Shown here: one piece after another, positions 35,314-44,047 of the stretch | How the letters are laid out: the number at the start of each line of letters is the position of its first letter | Position numbering within the stretch: the stretch's first letter is position 1 | Source of the DNA: CAWKAV01 sp963847735 | Lineage (GTDB): Bacteria; Desulfobacterota; Desulfuromonadia; Desulfuromonadales; BM103 | Assembly (NCBI GenBank): GCA_963847735.1 | Contig: CAWKAV010000003.1 | Coordinates: 124,001-188,000, forward strand | Reading direction: 5' to 3' | DNA length: 64,000 nt | Program-made: the position numbers and the translations under genes | The notes under the pieces: generated by a model | The model's input: the letters and a program-made list of their open reading frames with translations, nothing else | What the model was told of the DNA's origin: nothing | Database searches by the model: none

Positions 35314-35721
35314 CGGGAAAGCGCATCGCCCTTGCTGTTTATCCGGTCATCTCGCGACATTTCAAAAAACCATCTCTGTCGAATGATGAGTCGAACCGTA
35401 TTCATGACGGTCTGGAGGTATTTTTTGAGTCAATCAAAACGGGGACTTGATAGAAGGATTGTGCCTGATAAACTGTCGCAGTGTCAGCTTCTATACACTT
35501 GCAAGTCATAATTTCCCCTGGCCTTCACCTCAATGGTTGTTTCGATCGAGAGATGGTCGAGCTCGAATGCAGTGGGACCGAAGAAAAAATTTCATACATA
35601 TGCAAAAAAAGCTATTAACCTGAAAGCCTTCGTGCTTTAATTGACTAAATTAGTCATGTATACTTCCAACCACTGTATCCCAGCGGGGAACCATTCTGGC
35701 ACCGCGCCGGAGGAGGAGCAA
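35314..35721. other. Divergent control region between malic enzyme and malate synthase genes
   Basis: About 400 bases with no gene. It holds the palindrome and the GTATAC half-site described separately, near the malate synthase start. The rest shows nothing recognisable. Confidence 0.5.
35642..35664. promoter_or_regulatory. Candidate operator upstream of malate synthase gene
   Basis: TGACTAA-A-TTAGTCA (35642-35656) is a perfect 7-base inverted repeat around one base. It is followed directly by ATGTATACT (35656-35664), which matches half of the GntR/FCD promoter palindrome. TATACT (35659-35664) could also be a -10 with a poor -35, fitting an activated promoter. Confidence 0.45.
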
Positions 35722-37638
35722 ATGAGTACAACAGCATCAAGCAGCCAAAAACCAGGTTTGCAGATCCGTGATCATCTGGCAGAGGATTATGCAGACATTT
35801 ACACAACAGAAGCCCTGGCGGCTCTCGCCTACATGGCACAATTCAACGCTGAGCAGAAACGCCTGATGAGTGAGCGCACCCAGCGCCGCGCCGCGCGCAT
35901 CAGCGGTCGCAGGGCGATAACTTTCCTCGACCCGCAGGCCGAAATAAAAGGCGCCGGCATCCGTGTTCAGGATGCCCGCGACGGCAAGTTCGTCGGTGCG
36001 GTCATCCCCCATGACCTGCAGCGCCAGTGGCTGCAGGGCACCGGTCCGGCCGCCAAACCGAACTCGCCGGTCAAGGCCAACCTGCGCAACGTCGCCTACG
36101 CCCTGCTCTCCGGCGCTGACGGCTGGATGTTCGACGGCGAGGATGCGCTCGGCCAGATCACCACCATGTCGCTGGACAACCAGCGCAGCCTCAAGTTGGC
36201 CATCGCCCGCGATCCACTCTTTCTCGAAGTCGCCGAATCGGTTGCGGAAGAGATGAACGCCTGGGCCCGCGACTTTTTCGGCCGGGAGATCATTACCGAG
36301 TGGCGCTCCCAGCTCGATTTCACTACCAAGATCTTCCGCGCCCGCGGCCTGCACCTCGACGACCGCCACATCCGTATCGACGGCCAGTCTCTCTCGGCTT
36401 CAATCGTCGACATGACTCTCTACGTGGTCAACAACTACAAGGCGCTGCGTGGTGCAGGTTCTTCCATCGTCCTCTACCTGCCGAAGATTCAGACCGCCGA
36501 AGAGGCCGGGTTCTGGAACCGCCTGCTCACCGCCCTGGAAAAGTATCTGGGTCTCGACGAGGGCACCGTCAAGGTTTACGTGCTGGTCGAGCAGCTCGAA
36601 GCGACCTTCCAGCTCATGGAGATTCGCGCGGCCCTGGGTCTGCATTTCAGCGGTTTCAACACCGGCCGCTGGGACTATATCAACAGCGTCTCCGACGCCA
36701 ACTGCTGGGATCCGGATTTCGTCAATCCCAACATCGAATCGATCGTCATGACCTATGGTTACATGCGCAACTACGAGGATCGCGTGCGGCGCGCCGTCAA
36801 TACCGCCGACGCCAACGGCAACTATGCGCTGTGGCAGGGCGGCATGGAGCCCAACATCCCGGTCGGTTCGGCGGAAGGGGTTGCCAACGGCATGAAGAAA
36901 GCCCGCGCCGGCGCGGTGCGTGAGCAGCAGGAGGGCGCCAGCGGCAAATGGATCGCGCACTGGAAGATGGCGCACATTATCCGCCCGGTCTGGGAGGAGG
37001 TGGGTGAAGCCAACCAAAGCGGCCGCAAGTTCCCGCCCCTGACCTATACCGCCGATGACGCTGCCGGCCTGACCCTGCTCGAACCGGCGCCGCGCACCGT
37101 GCGTGGTGCCCGCAACCTGCTGAGCGTAGCGCTGCAGTATGGCAACGCTTTTGGCCAGGGCCTGCAGGCTGCGGCCTTGAAACCGGCTGATTTCTTCGGC
37201 AACGACGACATCCTCTACCTGATGGAGGACATGGCCACCGGCGAGATCCGCCTCAGTATCCTTTGGGAATGGATTCACAAGGGCGCGGCGCTCACCGAGG
37301 ACGATTCGGAGACCGGGCTGAAAGCCGGTGACGTTTTCAGCGTGGAGATCTTTGCCAGGCTTCTGAACGAGGAATACGCCAAGTTGCTGGCCGCCGGCAA
37401 TCGCGATGTGCATGACAACTCCAAGGCCACCACCCTGCCGATTGCCCGTGCTATCGTCGAAGCCTACGTGCTCGATCCGGTCAAGGCGCCCTGGTACATC
37501 GACCTGCTCAACATCAACCTGAACAATCATGACCTGACGATTGCCAAACAGCGCATCACGCAATATATGGAGGCCTTCAAAAAAGCAGGCGTGCGCATCA
37601 CTGAAAATCTGGACACGTTGCTGGCCGCTGGCCGCTAG
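35722..37638 (+). CDS. aceB: Malate synthase (glyoxylate shunt)
   Basis: Condenses glyoxylate and acetyl-CoA to malate. From ATG 35722, just after GGAGGAGGAGC, there are 638 residues, longer than typical malate synthase A (about 530). Core motifs are recognisable: NLRNVAYALLSGADGWMFDG with GEDAL, FSGFNTGRWDYINSVSD, GKWIAHWKMAHI, and MEDMATGEIRLSILWEWIHK with the likely catalytic aspartate. An upstream in-frame ATG at 35656 lacks a ribosome site. Immediately followed by isocitrate lyase, 9 bases away, which supports the function. Sequence is somewhat divergent from the A type. Confidence 0.87.
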   Translation: MSTTASSSQKPGLQIRDHLAEDYADIYTTEALAALAYMAQFNAEQKRLMSERTQRRAARISGRRAITFLDPQAEIKGAGIRVQDARDGKFVGAVIPHDLQRQWLQGTGPAAKPNSPVKANLRNVAYALLSGADGWMFDGEDALGQITTMSLDNQRSLKLAIARDPLFLEVAESVAEEMNAWARDFFGREIITEWRSQLDFTTKIFRARGLHLDDRHIRIDGQSLSASIVDMTLYVVNNYKALRGAGSSIVLYLPKIQTAEEAGFWNRLLTALEKYLGLDEGTVKVYVLVEQLEATFQLMEIRAALGLHFSGFNTGRWDYINSVSDANCWDPDFVNPNIESIVMTYGYMRNYEDRVRRAVNTADANGNYALWQGGMEPNIPVGSAEGVANGMKKARAGAVREQQEGASGKWIAHWKMAHIIRPVWEEVGEANQSGRKFPPLTYTADDAAGLTLLEPAPRTVRGARNLLSVALQYGNAFGQGLQAAALKPADFFGNDDILYLMEDMATGEIRLSILWEWIHKGAALTEDDSETGLKAGDVFSVEIFARLLNEEYAKLLAAGNRDVHDNSKATTLPIARAIVEAYVLDPVKAPWYIDLLNINLNNHDLTIAKQRITQYMEAFKKAGVRITENLDTLLAAGR

Positions 37639-37647
37639 GAGGAAAAG

Positions 37648-39903
37648 ATGAGTACATTTACCGAACAGGTCAAGGCAACCCGGGACTGGTTTGCAAGTCC
37701 TCGTTTCAAGGGGCTCCTGCGATTGTTCACAGCCGATCAGGTTGTCGAACAACGCGGCACCATCACAGTCGATTACACCATCGCCCGGGATGCGGCGACG
37801 GCTTTTCACGACCGCCTGCTGGAGTTATTTACCGAGGGCAGATCGATCACTACCTTCGGCCCCTACTCTCCCGGCCAGGCCGTCACAATCAAGCGCATGG
37901 GCATCGAGGGCATCTACCTGGGGGGCTGGGCCACCTCGGCCAAAGGGTCCGGTAATGAAGATCCTGGGCCAGACCTGGCCAGTTACCCATTGAGCCAGGT
38001 CCCTGATGAGGCGGCTCCGCTGGTCAGGGCGCTGCTGGCCGCAGACCGCAACCAGTATTTTCTGCGTCTGCGTATGAGTGAACAGGACCGCAGGGAGATC
38101 CCGGCCATTGATTACCGTCCCTTTATCATCGCCGATGCAGATACCGGTCACGGAGGCGACGCCCATGTTCGTAACCTGATCCGCCGCTTCGTCGAGGTCG
38201 GGGTGCCGGGCTATCATATTGAAGACCAGAAACCCGGCGTCAAGAAATGCGGTCACCAGGCTGGCAAGGTGCTGGTTCCGGTCGATGAACAGATCAAGCG
38301 CCTTAACGCGGCGCGCTTCCAGCTTGACATCATGAAGGTGCCGGGGATTATCGTTGCCCGTACCGATGCAGAAGCCGCCACCTTCCTTGACGGCCGCGGC
38401 GACGAGCGTGATCAGCGATTTATTCTTGGTGCGACCAGCACCAACATCCCCAACTACAAGACCGCTTTTCTGGCCATCATGCGGCAGTTCGGCAAAAAAG
38501 GCGTCCCGGAGATTAACGGCCACCTGATGTACCGCATTTCCGCCGCTGCATATGCAGAGGCAGACAAATGGCTCGACAAGACTGGCCTGTCGGCAGAAAT
38601 CGACGCCGCAATCAAGGCAATGTCCTCCCGCAGCACGGCTGATATCAACGCGGCCCTCGACCAGGCAGCTACCAGGCTGCTGGATCTGTGGCAGATGGAG
38701 GCCAGCCTGAAGACTTACGGGGAAGCTGTCGCCGACGTCATGACCTTCCATCTTGACGAAGGAGCCGAGCTACCCATGACCCTTGATGAGTGGCACGACT
38801 TCGTCGAGACGGCCTCCTTCGTCGAGGCCCGTGAGAAGGCCCGCGCCATGGGCTTCAATATCATCTGGAACTGTGATATCGCCCGCACCCCGGAAGGTTA
38901 TTACCAGGTCAGGGGTGGCATCCCGTATGCTGTCGCCAAGTCCCTTGGTGTGGCGCCCTTTGCAGACATCATCTGGATGGAGACCAAAACTGCGGACCTG
39001 CACGATGCCAAGCTCTTCGCAGACGCCATCCACGCCGTCTACCCGGACAAGATGCTGGCCTACAATCTGTCACCCTCTTTCAACTGGGACACCACCGGCC
39101 TGAGCGAGGACGAGATGCGCCAGTTCCCGGCCGAACTGGGCAAGATGGGTTTCGTCTTCAACTTCATCACCTACGGTGGCCACCAGGTCGACGGCCTGGC
39201 GGGAGAAGAGTTTGCCCAGGCCCTCAAAGAAGACGGCATGCTCGCCCTGGCCCGCCTGCAACGCAAGCTGCGCCTGATCGACTCGCCCTATAAGACACCC
39301 CAGACCTGCGTCGGCGGACCGCGTTCCGATGCCGGACTTATGGCAGTCACCGGTGGTACGGCGACCACCAAGGCGATGGGCAAGGGGTCGACCCAGTTCC
39401 AGCACATGGTCGAAACCGAAGTGCCGCCCAAGCGCCTTGAGGGTTGGCTCAAGCAATGGGCAGGGCACTACAAACTGGACGCCAGGTTGCGTGTCACCCT
39501 CCGACCGCATACGGCCGGCTCGGAACTTCTGGAATTGACGCTGGTTGACAACAAAGACAACAAGATGGCGAATATCATCTTCGCCGTGCTGCAGGACCGC
39601 CGCGAACGCAGCATGCTGTCGATCCGCGACCAGAACACCTTCAGCGAGGATTTCCGCCAGAAGCGCCTGATGACCCTGATCACGCTCTTCCTTATCCACC
39701 GCTACAAGGCTGTCGCTGTGCACTATGTGACTCCTACCGAGGATAACCTGCGGCAAGCAGAGGGCATGCGAGGTCTCGGTCTCTACGTCGATATCCGTAC
39801 CGAGATCGGCGAGATCATCGTTGCACAGGTGAATGTCGAGGGGGTCAGGGAGCTGGTTAAAACCGATAGCGAGGAGATGAAGCGACTGATCTCGAAGAGC
39901 TGA
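37648..39903 (+). CDS. aceA: Isocitrate lyase, long form
   Basis: Cleaves isocitrate to succinate and glyoxylate. 751 residues, much longer than E. coli AceA (about 430) and nearer to the long isocitrate lyase 2 class. The catalytic motif is KKCGHQAGK; substrate-binding segments are NLSPSFNWDTTG, GFVFNFITYGGHQ and MTFHLDEGAELPM. The C-terminal extension (roughly residues 600-751) is a separate domain; in mycobacterial isocitrate lyase 2 the corresponding region is regulatory and binds acyl-CoA. Co-transcribed with malate synthase; strong terminator after it. Confidence 0.93.
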   Translation: MSTFTEQVKATRDWFASPRFKGLLRLFTADQVVEQRGTITVDYTIARDAATAFHDRLLELFTEGRSITTFGPYSPGQAVTIKRMGIEGIYLGGWATSAKGSGNEDPGPDLASYPLSQVPDEAAPLVRALLAADRNQYFLRLRMSEQDRREIPAIDYRPFIIADADTGHGGDAHVRNLIRRFVEVGVPGYHIEDQKPGVKKCGHQAGKVLVPVDEQIKRLNAARFQLDIMKVPGIIVARTDAEAATFLDGRGDERDQRFILGATSTNIPNYKTAFLAIMRQFGKKGVPEINGHLMYRISAAAYAEADKWLDKTGLSAEIDAAIKAMSSRSTADINAALDQAATRLLDLWQMEASLKTYGEAVADVMTFHLDEGAELPMTLDEWHDFVETASFVEAREKARAMGFNIIWNCDIARTPEGYYQVRGGIPYAVAKSLGVAPFADIIWMETKTADLHDAKLFADAIHAVYPDKMLAYNLSPSFNWDTTGLSEDEMRQFPAELGKMGFVFNFITYGGHQVDGLAGEEFAQALKEDGMLALARLQRKLRLIDSPYKTPQTCVGGPRSDAGLMAVTGGTATTKAMGKGSTQFQHMVETEVPPKRLEGWLKQWAGHYKLDARLRVTLRPHTAGSELLELTLVDNKDNKMANIIFAVLQDRRERSMLSIRDQNTFSEDFRQKRLMTLITLFLIHRYKAVAVHYVTPTEDNLRQAEGMRGLGLYVDIRTEIGEIIVAQVNVEGVRELVKTDSEEMKRLISKS

Positions 39904-39932
39904 AACAACTAGCAACATGTAAAACCAAACGG

Positions 39933-39975
39933 AAGAGGGTGCCGCCAGTTCATTTGAACTGGCGGCACCCTCTTC
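39933..39975 (+). terminator. Terminator after isocitrate lyase
   Basis: Perfect 19-bp stem: the arm at 39933-39951 (begins AAGAGGGTGCC) pairs with the arm at 39956-39974 (ends GGCACCCTCTT), with loop ATTT. The T-run is short, and the hairpin is nearly symmetrical in both directions. Confidence 0.9.
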
Positions 39976-40035
39976 TGCATTTCATTAACAGCCCATATCC
40001 CTAAGTAATGTCTCGCTTGCATCCTTCCCAAATAT

Positions 40036-40100
40036 CAGGATCAGTAAGAGTTTCGCATTTCTGCGAGATCTGAATACTCCCAAACGATGTCGGGATATAA
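40036..40100 (+). repeat. 65-base direct repeat, copy 1
   Basis: Begins CAGGATCAGTAAGAGTTTCG and ends GATGTCGGGATATAA. Matches copy 2 (41792-41855) except for a few substitutions and a one-base indel. The two copies bracket the decayed IS5-type element. Confidence 0.8.
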
Positions 40101-40139
40101 CGATAGTCGTCGCCTGAGAATGATTCAGGTTTTCGCCCT

Positions 40140-41545
40140 CACTACAGGCCTGACCAGTTTAATCGAACTCGTTCCAACGTCTCCGCGAAGGTGATGGAAG
40201 ACCTTCTCGGCTGCCCAAGTCGTGTAAGATGCAAGGCAACAGCGAGTGATTGTGAGCCGATCGGTCCAGCTCTATGAAACGAAGCCAACGAATGACTCTG
40301 TTCAGCAGCCGTGGTCAGGTTAAAGCCACAGGCGGCCAAGATGGCGATTCATCTAGGATGTCGCCAGTCGGTCGGCTTGAGCTAGTTGCGACTCCATCCG
40401 GTAAGTCCTGCTTCATGTGATCCAATGACCGGTTCGATGGCACTTCGTGCCATTCGAACGAGCGCCACTCACTCGACTCAGGCCGGAGCTTGCCCATCGG
40501 CTCGTAAAGTGGATAACCGAGGCGCACAGGGTGTATTCGGATTGCGTAGAGCAGGCCTGTCGCAGAGGCTCAGTCATCTGCCTGCATGTCACCGAGCGGC
40601 TAAGCGAATCTTAGCCGTGCATAGAGCTCCATTGGCCCAGTGTGGTGAACTGGTGACCATCGAACAAATCTTTACGTGAGTAGAGCAGCACAGGAACGCC
40701 TTACGATCCGGGTAATAAGAGAGATCCGAGGCCACCGCTCACCATACAGCCATCCTCGCAGCTTCTTGTAAGTATCTTGCCCTTGGACATGCACTGAGCG
40801 GTCATGATCATGCATGCTGTACAACTCGTTCAAGTATGAACAGCTGACCGGTGACTTCTGTCTCCATCTGGCGTTCTGCAGCATTTGCGCCACTCGCGAC
40901 GTACTTATCGCTGCAGATACTGTGGCCGAATGTCGCGCAAACTCCTGCCCAGAAGCTATCGACTTACTTCAGTACGCGCATCAAGGGCCTCGATTGCACT
41001 GCGGCCATCTGCATAGTAGGCCCTGACACGAGCAATAGCATAGGTTGTCGAATCTGCTAGAATAACTTAGGCGCAACGAGCCTGGTCGACGGTATTGAGA
41101 CTGCCTCTGACCATAATGACCCGGGTCTTAAGTGAGTACCATTGCCGTTCGTCCGTTCGCATAGGTGCAGATCATCGACATCCTGTATCGTCGCCCTGTC
41201 GACAAGGCATGACGTGCTGCAGAGAAGTCGCCGGCCTCGAGATAGCTGATATCACGCTTACCCAGTATGCCGAAGCATCGCTAAACGCAGACTGCTCCGG
41301 ATCGGGCATCAACTCTTGCAAGCTCGATCCAATAACGCGAGCGGTCAGGCTAACTCTGTTGATCCATGAAATTGGCGATTACTGAAGGACTCGAACCTGC
41401 TGTAATACCACCAGTGAGGGTTCTCCGGCAGCTGGGCCACGATGGCTTCATCGCACTAGAGCCAACGCATGTTTCAGGAGTAGCAACATCTGGCCATCAA
41501 CAGGGTCGACCAGACTGGCCGTACTTCTTGCGAAGAAAGCGCGCC
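40140..41545 (-). pseudogene. Heavily decayed IS5-family transposase
   Basis: No open frame survives, but reading the minus strand across frames recovers the family in order. GRP and LLLLKHALAL near 41500; DEAIVAQLPENPHWWYYSRF near 41440 (family: W-ENPYWQYFCG); SLTARVIGSSLQELM near 41350 (SLTRWRKRIGE-G-EELL); LYSMHDHDRSVHVQGQ near 40800 (KLYSLHAPEVECIGKGK); FDGHQF near 40650 (PYDGHTL); RSAIEPVIG and HMKQD near 40430; AACGFNL near 40330. Order and spacing fit a whole IS5-type transposase inactivated by many frameshifts and stops. Element ends are not identified. Confidence 0.75.
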
Positions 41546-41791
41546 GAACGTATAATTAATTAGACAAATCAGTTGATGCGGTTCGAAATCGTGTTGCAAC
41601 GAGTTGCTGTAGAGGAATGTGATCTGAATCGAAAGCATAAACCCTGAAATTAAGTATGCATGGCACATTAGTATGCAGTGATATTCTTTTTAGACTATTA
41701 ATATCAAGTTGAAGTGTTTTTATTCAATTGGCATAAGGTTTCGAGTATGAACTCACGTATTGGCCGGAAGCTTTCAACGTTACTAAAATAG

Positions 41792-41855
41792 CAGGATCAG
41801 TAAGAGTTTCGCATTTCTGCCAATCTGAGTACTCCCAAACAATGTCGGGATATAA
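41792..41855 (+). repeat. 65-base direct repeat, copy 2
   Basis: Begins CAGGATCAGTAAGAGTTTCG and ends AATGTCGGGATATAA. Same orientation as copy 1, 1.76 kb apart. Confidence 0.8.
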
Positions 41856-41950
41856 ATAAGACTCCCTCTTCTTTGACCTCAACCTATATGTCACATTGCT
41901 GATACAGGGGCATAAGTGTTGTGGCCACGGCGGAGATATGGGGACTGTTC

Positions 41951-43840
41951 CTAGTTTTTGTCTGGACGGCAACCTTTTACAAAGAGATCATCCCAAGCTT
42001 GCACACACAATACCGTCATCAACGGTCGTGCAAAGTTTCCATGGCTCTCTCGGTGCCTTTTTAGAGAATCAATCACTGTCGCGGCATTGAAATATCCATT
42101 TTCCCTAATTTTTTTCGAATCGAGCATCTCTTCAATAAAGGGAGGGAGTTGGCCACGCAACCAACTGCCGCTGGGTGCATTCATCCCTCGTTTTTTGCGC
42201 TCCAGAATTTCCCGGGGCAGGTATGCTTGCATCGCCTTTCGAAGAATGTATTTCTCCTGCCGACACTTCAACTTTAAAGAAGCAGGTATTTTTGCGCACA
42301 ATTCGACAAATTCATGATCGAGAAAAGGGACTCGAACCTCAACAGAGGAACTCATCGACATCCGATCGAGCCCGTTGAGGACAAAATCCGGCATCCTGAC
42401 TCGCGTATCGATGTAGAGAGCTTTTTCAATACGCGCCCAGTGCGAACGGTCAACTTCAGCAAGAGCCGGGTGGCAGGGAGAATATTCGGTTCTCAGGTCG
42501 TCGGAGAGGAATGTTTTGACAAAATTCCCGCCATAAGCACCGGACAGGCGTGCATACTTGAGCATGTCGTTATCACGTGGTCCGAGGATAATATCAACTA
42601 ACAATGGTTTCAACTTCTGGATACTGGAACAAAGCATCAACAACTTTTTCAGAGGATGCTGAATCCAGGTCATAGCTGAAAACAACCTATCGTTCAGGTG
42701 CCACAGGTAGCCCGCAAGGGCTTCGTCTGCCCCCTCACCAGCTAATGCCACCTTAAAATCTTCACTGGTCTTTTTTGCCAAGACCATCTGTACCATATGA
42801 ACACCCGAAGGGGTGGGTTCTTCCGCATGCCAGACACTCTTCCTGAAGAGTTCAAAGTGATGATGTGCACAAAGTACTCGCTCGTTCAAAATATCGTAAC
42901 CGGGAAAGGCATCAAGAGTTCGTTGCCTAGTGACTTCGTCGCATGTTGGGTCCTCAAAGGTAAGAGAGTACGTCTGCAAAGGTTTGTCGATCAAAGTGCG
43001 CGTAATTGCCGCAACCGAGCTCGAGTCAATGCCAGCGCTCAACCATGAGCAAACAGGCACATCACTTCGAAGGTGCAAAGCCACGCTTTCTTTCAATTTG
43101 TCGGCTACTGCGTCCGCCCACTCTGAAGCTGGCACTGCTTGGTGGCTCGAATCTTCACCTGTCAGATGATAATCGTAGTAGCGCTCATGCCTGATTTTCC
43201 CATGTTGGAAAATAAAAAAATGCCCCGGCATTATTTTATGGATATTTTTAAATAACGTCTTTGGGGAAAGGACGTATCCGAAGGTGAGCAGGTCCTCAAC
43301 CGCTTCAGGGTGAATCGAGCGATCAATCCGTGCCACCATCAGAATGGATTTCAGCTCGGAGCCAAAATAGAGGGTTCCATCCTGATCAACAGCATAATCA
43401 AGAGGCTTAATTCCATAGCGGTCACGGGCCAGAAGAAGTTTCCGGTCTTTGTTATCCCACAGGGCGATGGCGAACATGCCGCGTAAACGTTGCAAGAAGC
43501 CGACACCCTGCTCTTCATAAAGATGAACTATGACTTCTACGTCAGATTGGCTGCGGAAAGAGTGCCCGCGCGCGATAAGCTCTGTGCGCAACTCAAGATA
43601 GTTATAGATTTCGCCATTGCAGACAACGATGATTGCGCCGTCTTCGCTTTGCATCGGCTGATCACCGGTTTCGATGTCGATAATGCTAAGGCGCCGAAAG
43701 CCGAGGCCGATCCCTGCCCCGGCATGAAAACCTTCTCCATCGGGACCTCGGTGGGCCACAATGTCGGTCATCGCTTTCAGCATCCTGAGGTCTACAGTTT
43801 TTTTCGGATCGGCAGGAGCGATGCCGGCAATGCCACACAT
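41951..43840 (-). CDS. asnB: Asparagine synthetase, glutamine-hydrolysing (AsnB family)
   Basis: 629 residues. The N-terminal glutaminase domain starts MCGIAGIAPA with the catalytic Cys2 and has RGPDGEG and CNGEIYNYLELR. The C-terminal synthetase domain has a PP-loop SAGIDSSS (residue 268; the usual form is SGGLDSS) and later EVRVPFLDHEFVEL. ATP-dependent amide formation from aspartate or another carboxylate. Its position after two ATP-grasp genes suggests use in a specialised pathway rather than only asparagine supply. AAGGAT precedes the ATG. A nine-G run lies 54 bases upstream. Confidence 0.93.
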   Translation of the reverse strand: MCGIAGIAPADPKKTVDLRMLKAMTDIVAHRGPDGEGFHAGAGIGLGFRRLSIIDIETGDQPMQSEDGAIIVVCNGEIYNYLELRTELIARGHSFRSQSDVEVIVHLYEEQGVGFLQRLRGMFAIALWDNKDRKLLLARDRYGIKPLDYAVDQDGTLYFGSELKSILMVARIDRSIHPEAVEDLLTFGYVLSPKTLFKNIHKIMPGHFFIFQHGKIRHERYYDYHLTGEDSSHQAVPASEWADAVADKLKESVALHLRSDVPVCSWLSAGIDSSSVAAITRTLIDKPLQTYSLTFEDPTCDEVTRQRTLDAFPGYDILNERVLCAHHHFELFRKSVWHAEEPTPSGVHMVQMVLAKKTSEDFKVALAGEGADEALAGYLWHLNDRLFSAMTWIQHPLKKLLMLCSSIQKLKPLLVDIILGPRDNDMLKYARLSGAYGGNFVKTFLSDDLRTEYSPCHPALAEVDRSHWARIEKALYIDTRVRMPDFVLNGLDRMSMSSSVEVRVPFLDHEFVELCAKIPASLKLKCRQEKYILRKAMQAYLPREILERKKRGMNAPSGSWLRGQLPPFIEEMLDSKKIRENGYFNAATVIDSLKRHRESHGNFARPLMTVLCVQAWDDLFVKGCRPDKN

Positions 43841-43893
43841 GAATTATCCTTGATACGGGTAAATAGAAAAGAGCCTTAACACAGCGTCATTTA

Positions 43894-43902
43894 GGGGGGG
43901 GG
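43894..43902. repeat. Homopolymeric G9 tract upstream of asnB
   Basis: Nine consecutive G on the plus strand, in the 207-base gap between asnB and the ATP-grasp gene. Such tracts are prone to slippage. An assembly or base-calling error in run length is also possible. Confidence 0.7.
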
Positions 43903-44047
43903 CAATCGTTCTGCCGCTTCGTTCGCTTGACATTATATGTCCCGATGAGGATGACCTGCTCCAGGACAGACTTGAAAAAGCTCGATGAGCTGGTTATTGA
44001 AAACCATTCAGACACCACCGGCTGCGACAACGAAGTTGATGAATTAT

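Larger units (their letters stand above)
39976..41950. other. Gene-free stretch between isocitrate lyase and asnB
   Basis: About 2 kb with no intact gene. It contains the decayed IS5-type transposase and the two 65-base repeats. The minus strand of copy 2 and its flank reads as an orphan protein fragment (RESYLYPDIVWEYSDWQKC) without a recognisable family. The remainder shows nothing I can identify. Confidence 0.6.

Noticed and set aside
35219..35326. N-terminal extension of the malic enzyme to 35326
   Set aside because: The extension would contain the gene's own promoter (TTGCAC/TATAAT); the ATG at 35218 has a good ribosome site.
36400..37809. Long minus-strand open frame (469 codons) opposite the malate synthase gene
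   Set aside because: Antisense shadow of a well-supported gene in GC-rich coding DNA; its sequence has no recognisable motifs and no ribosome site.
40386..41563. Short plus-strand frames between 40386 and 41563
   Set aside because: They lie antisense to the decayed IS5-type transposase and show no gene features.
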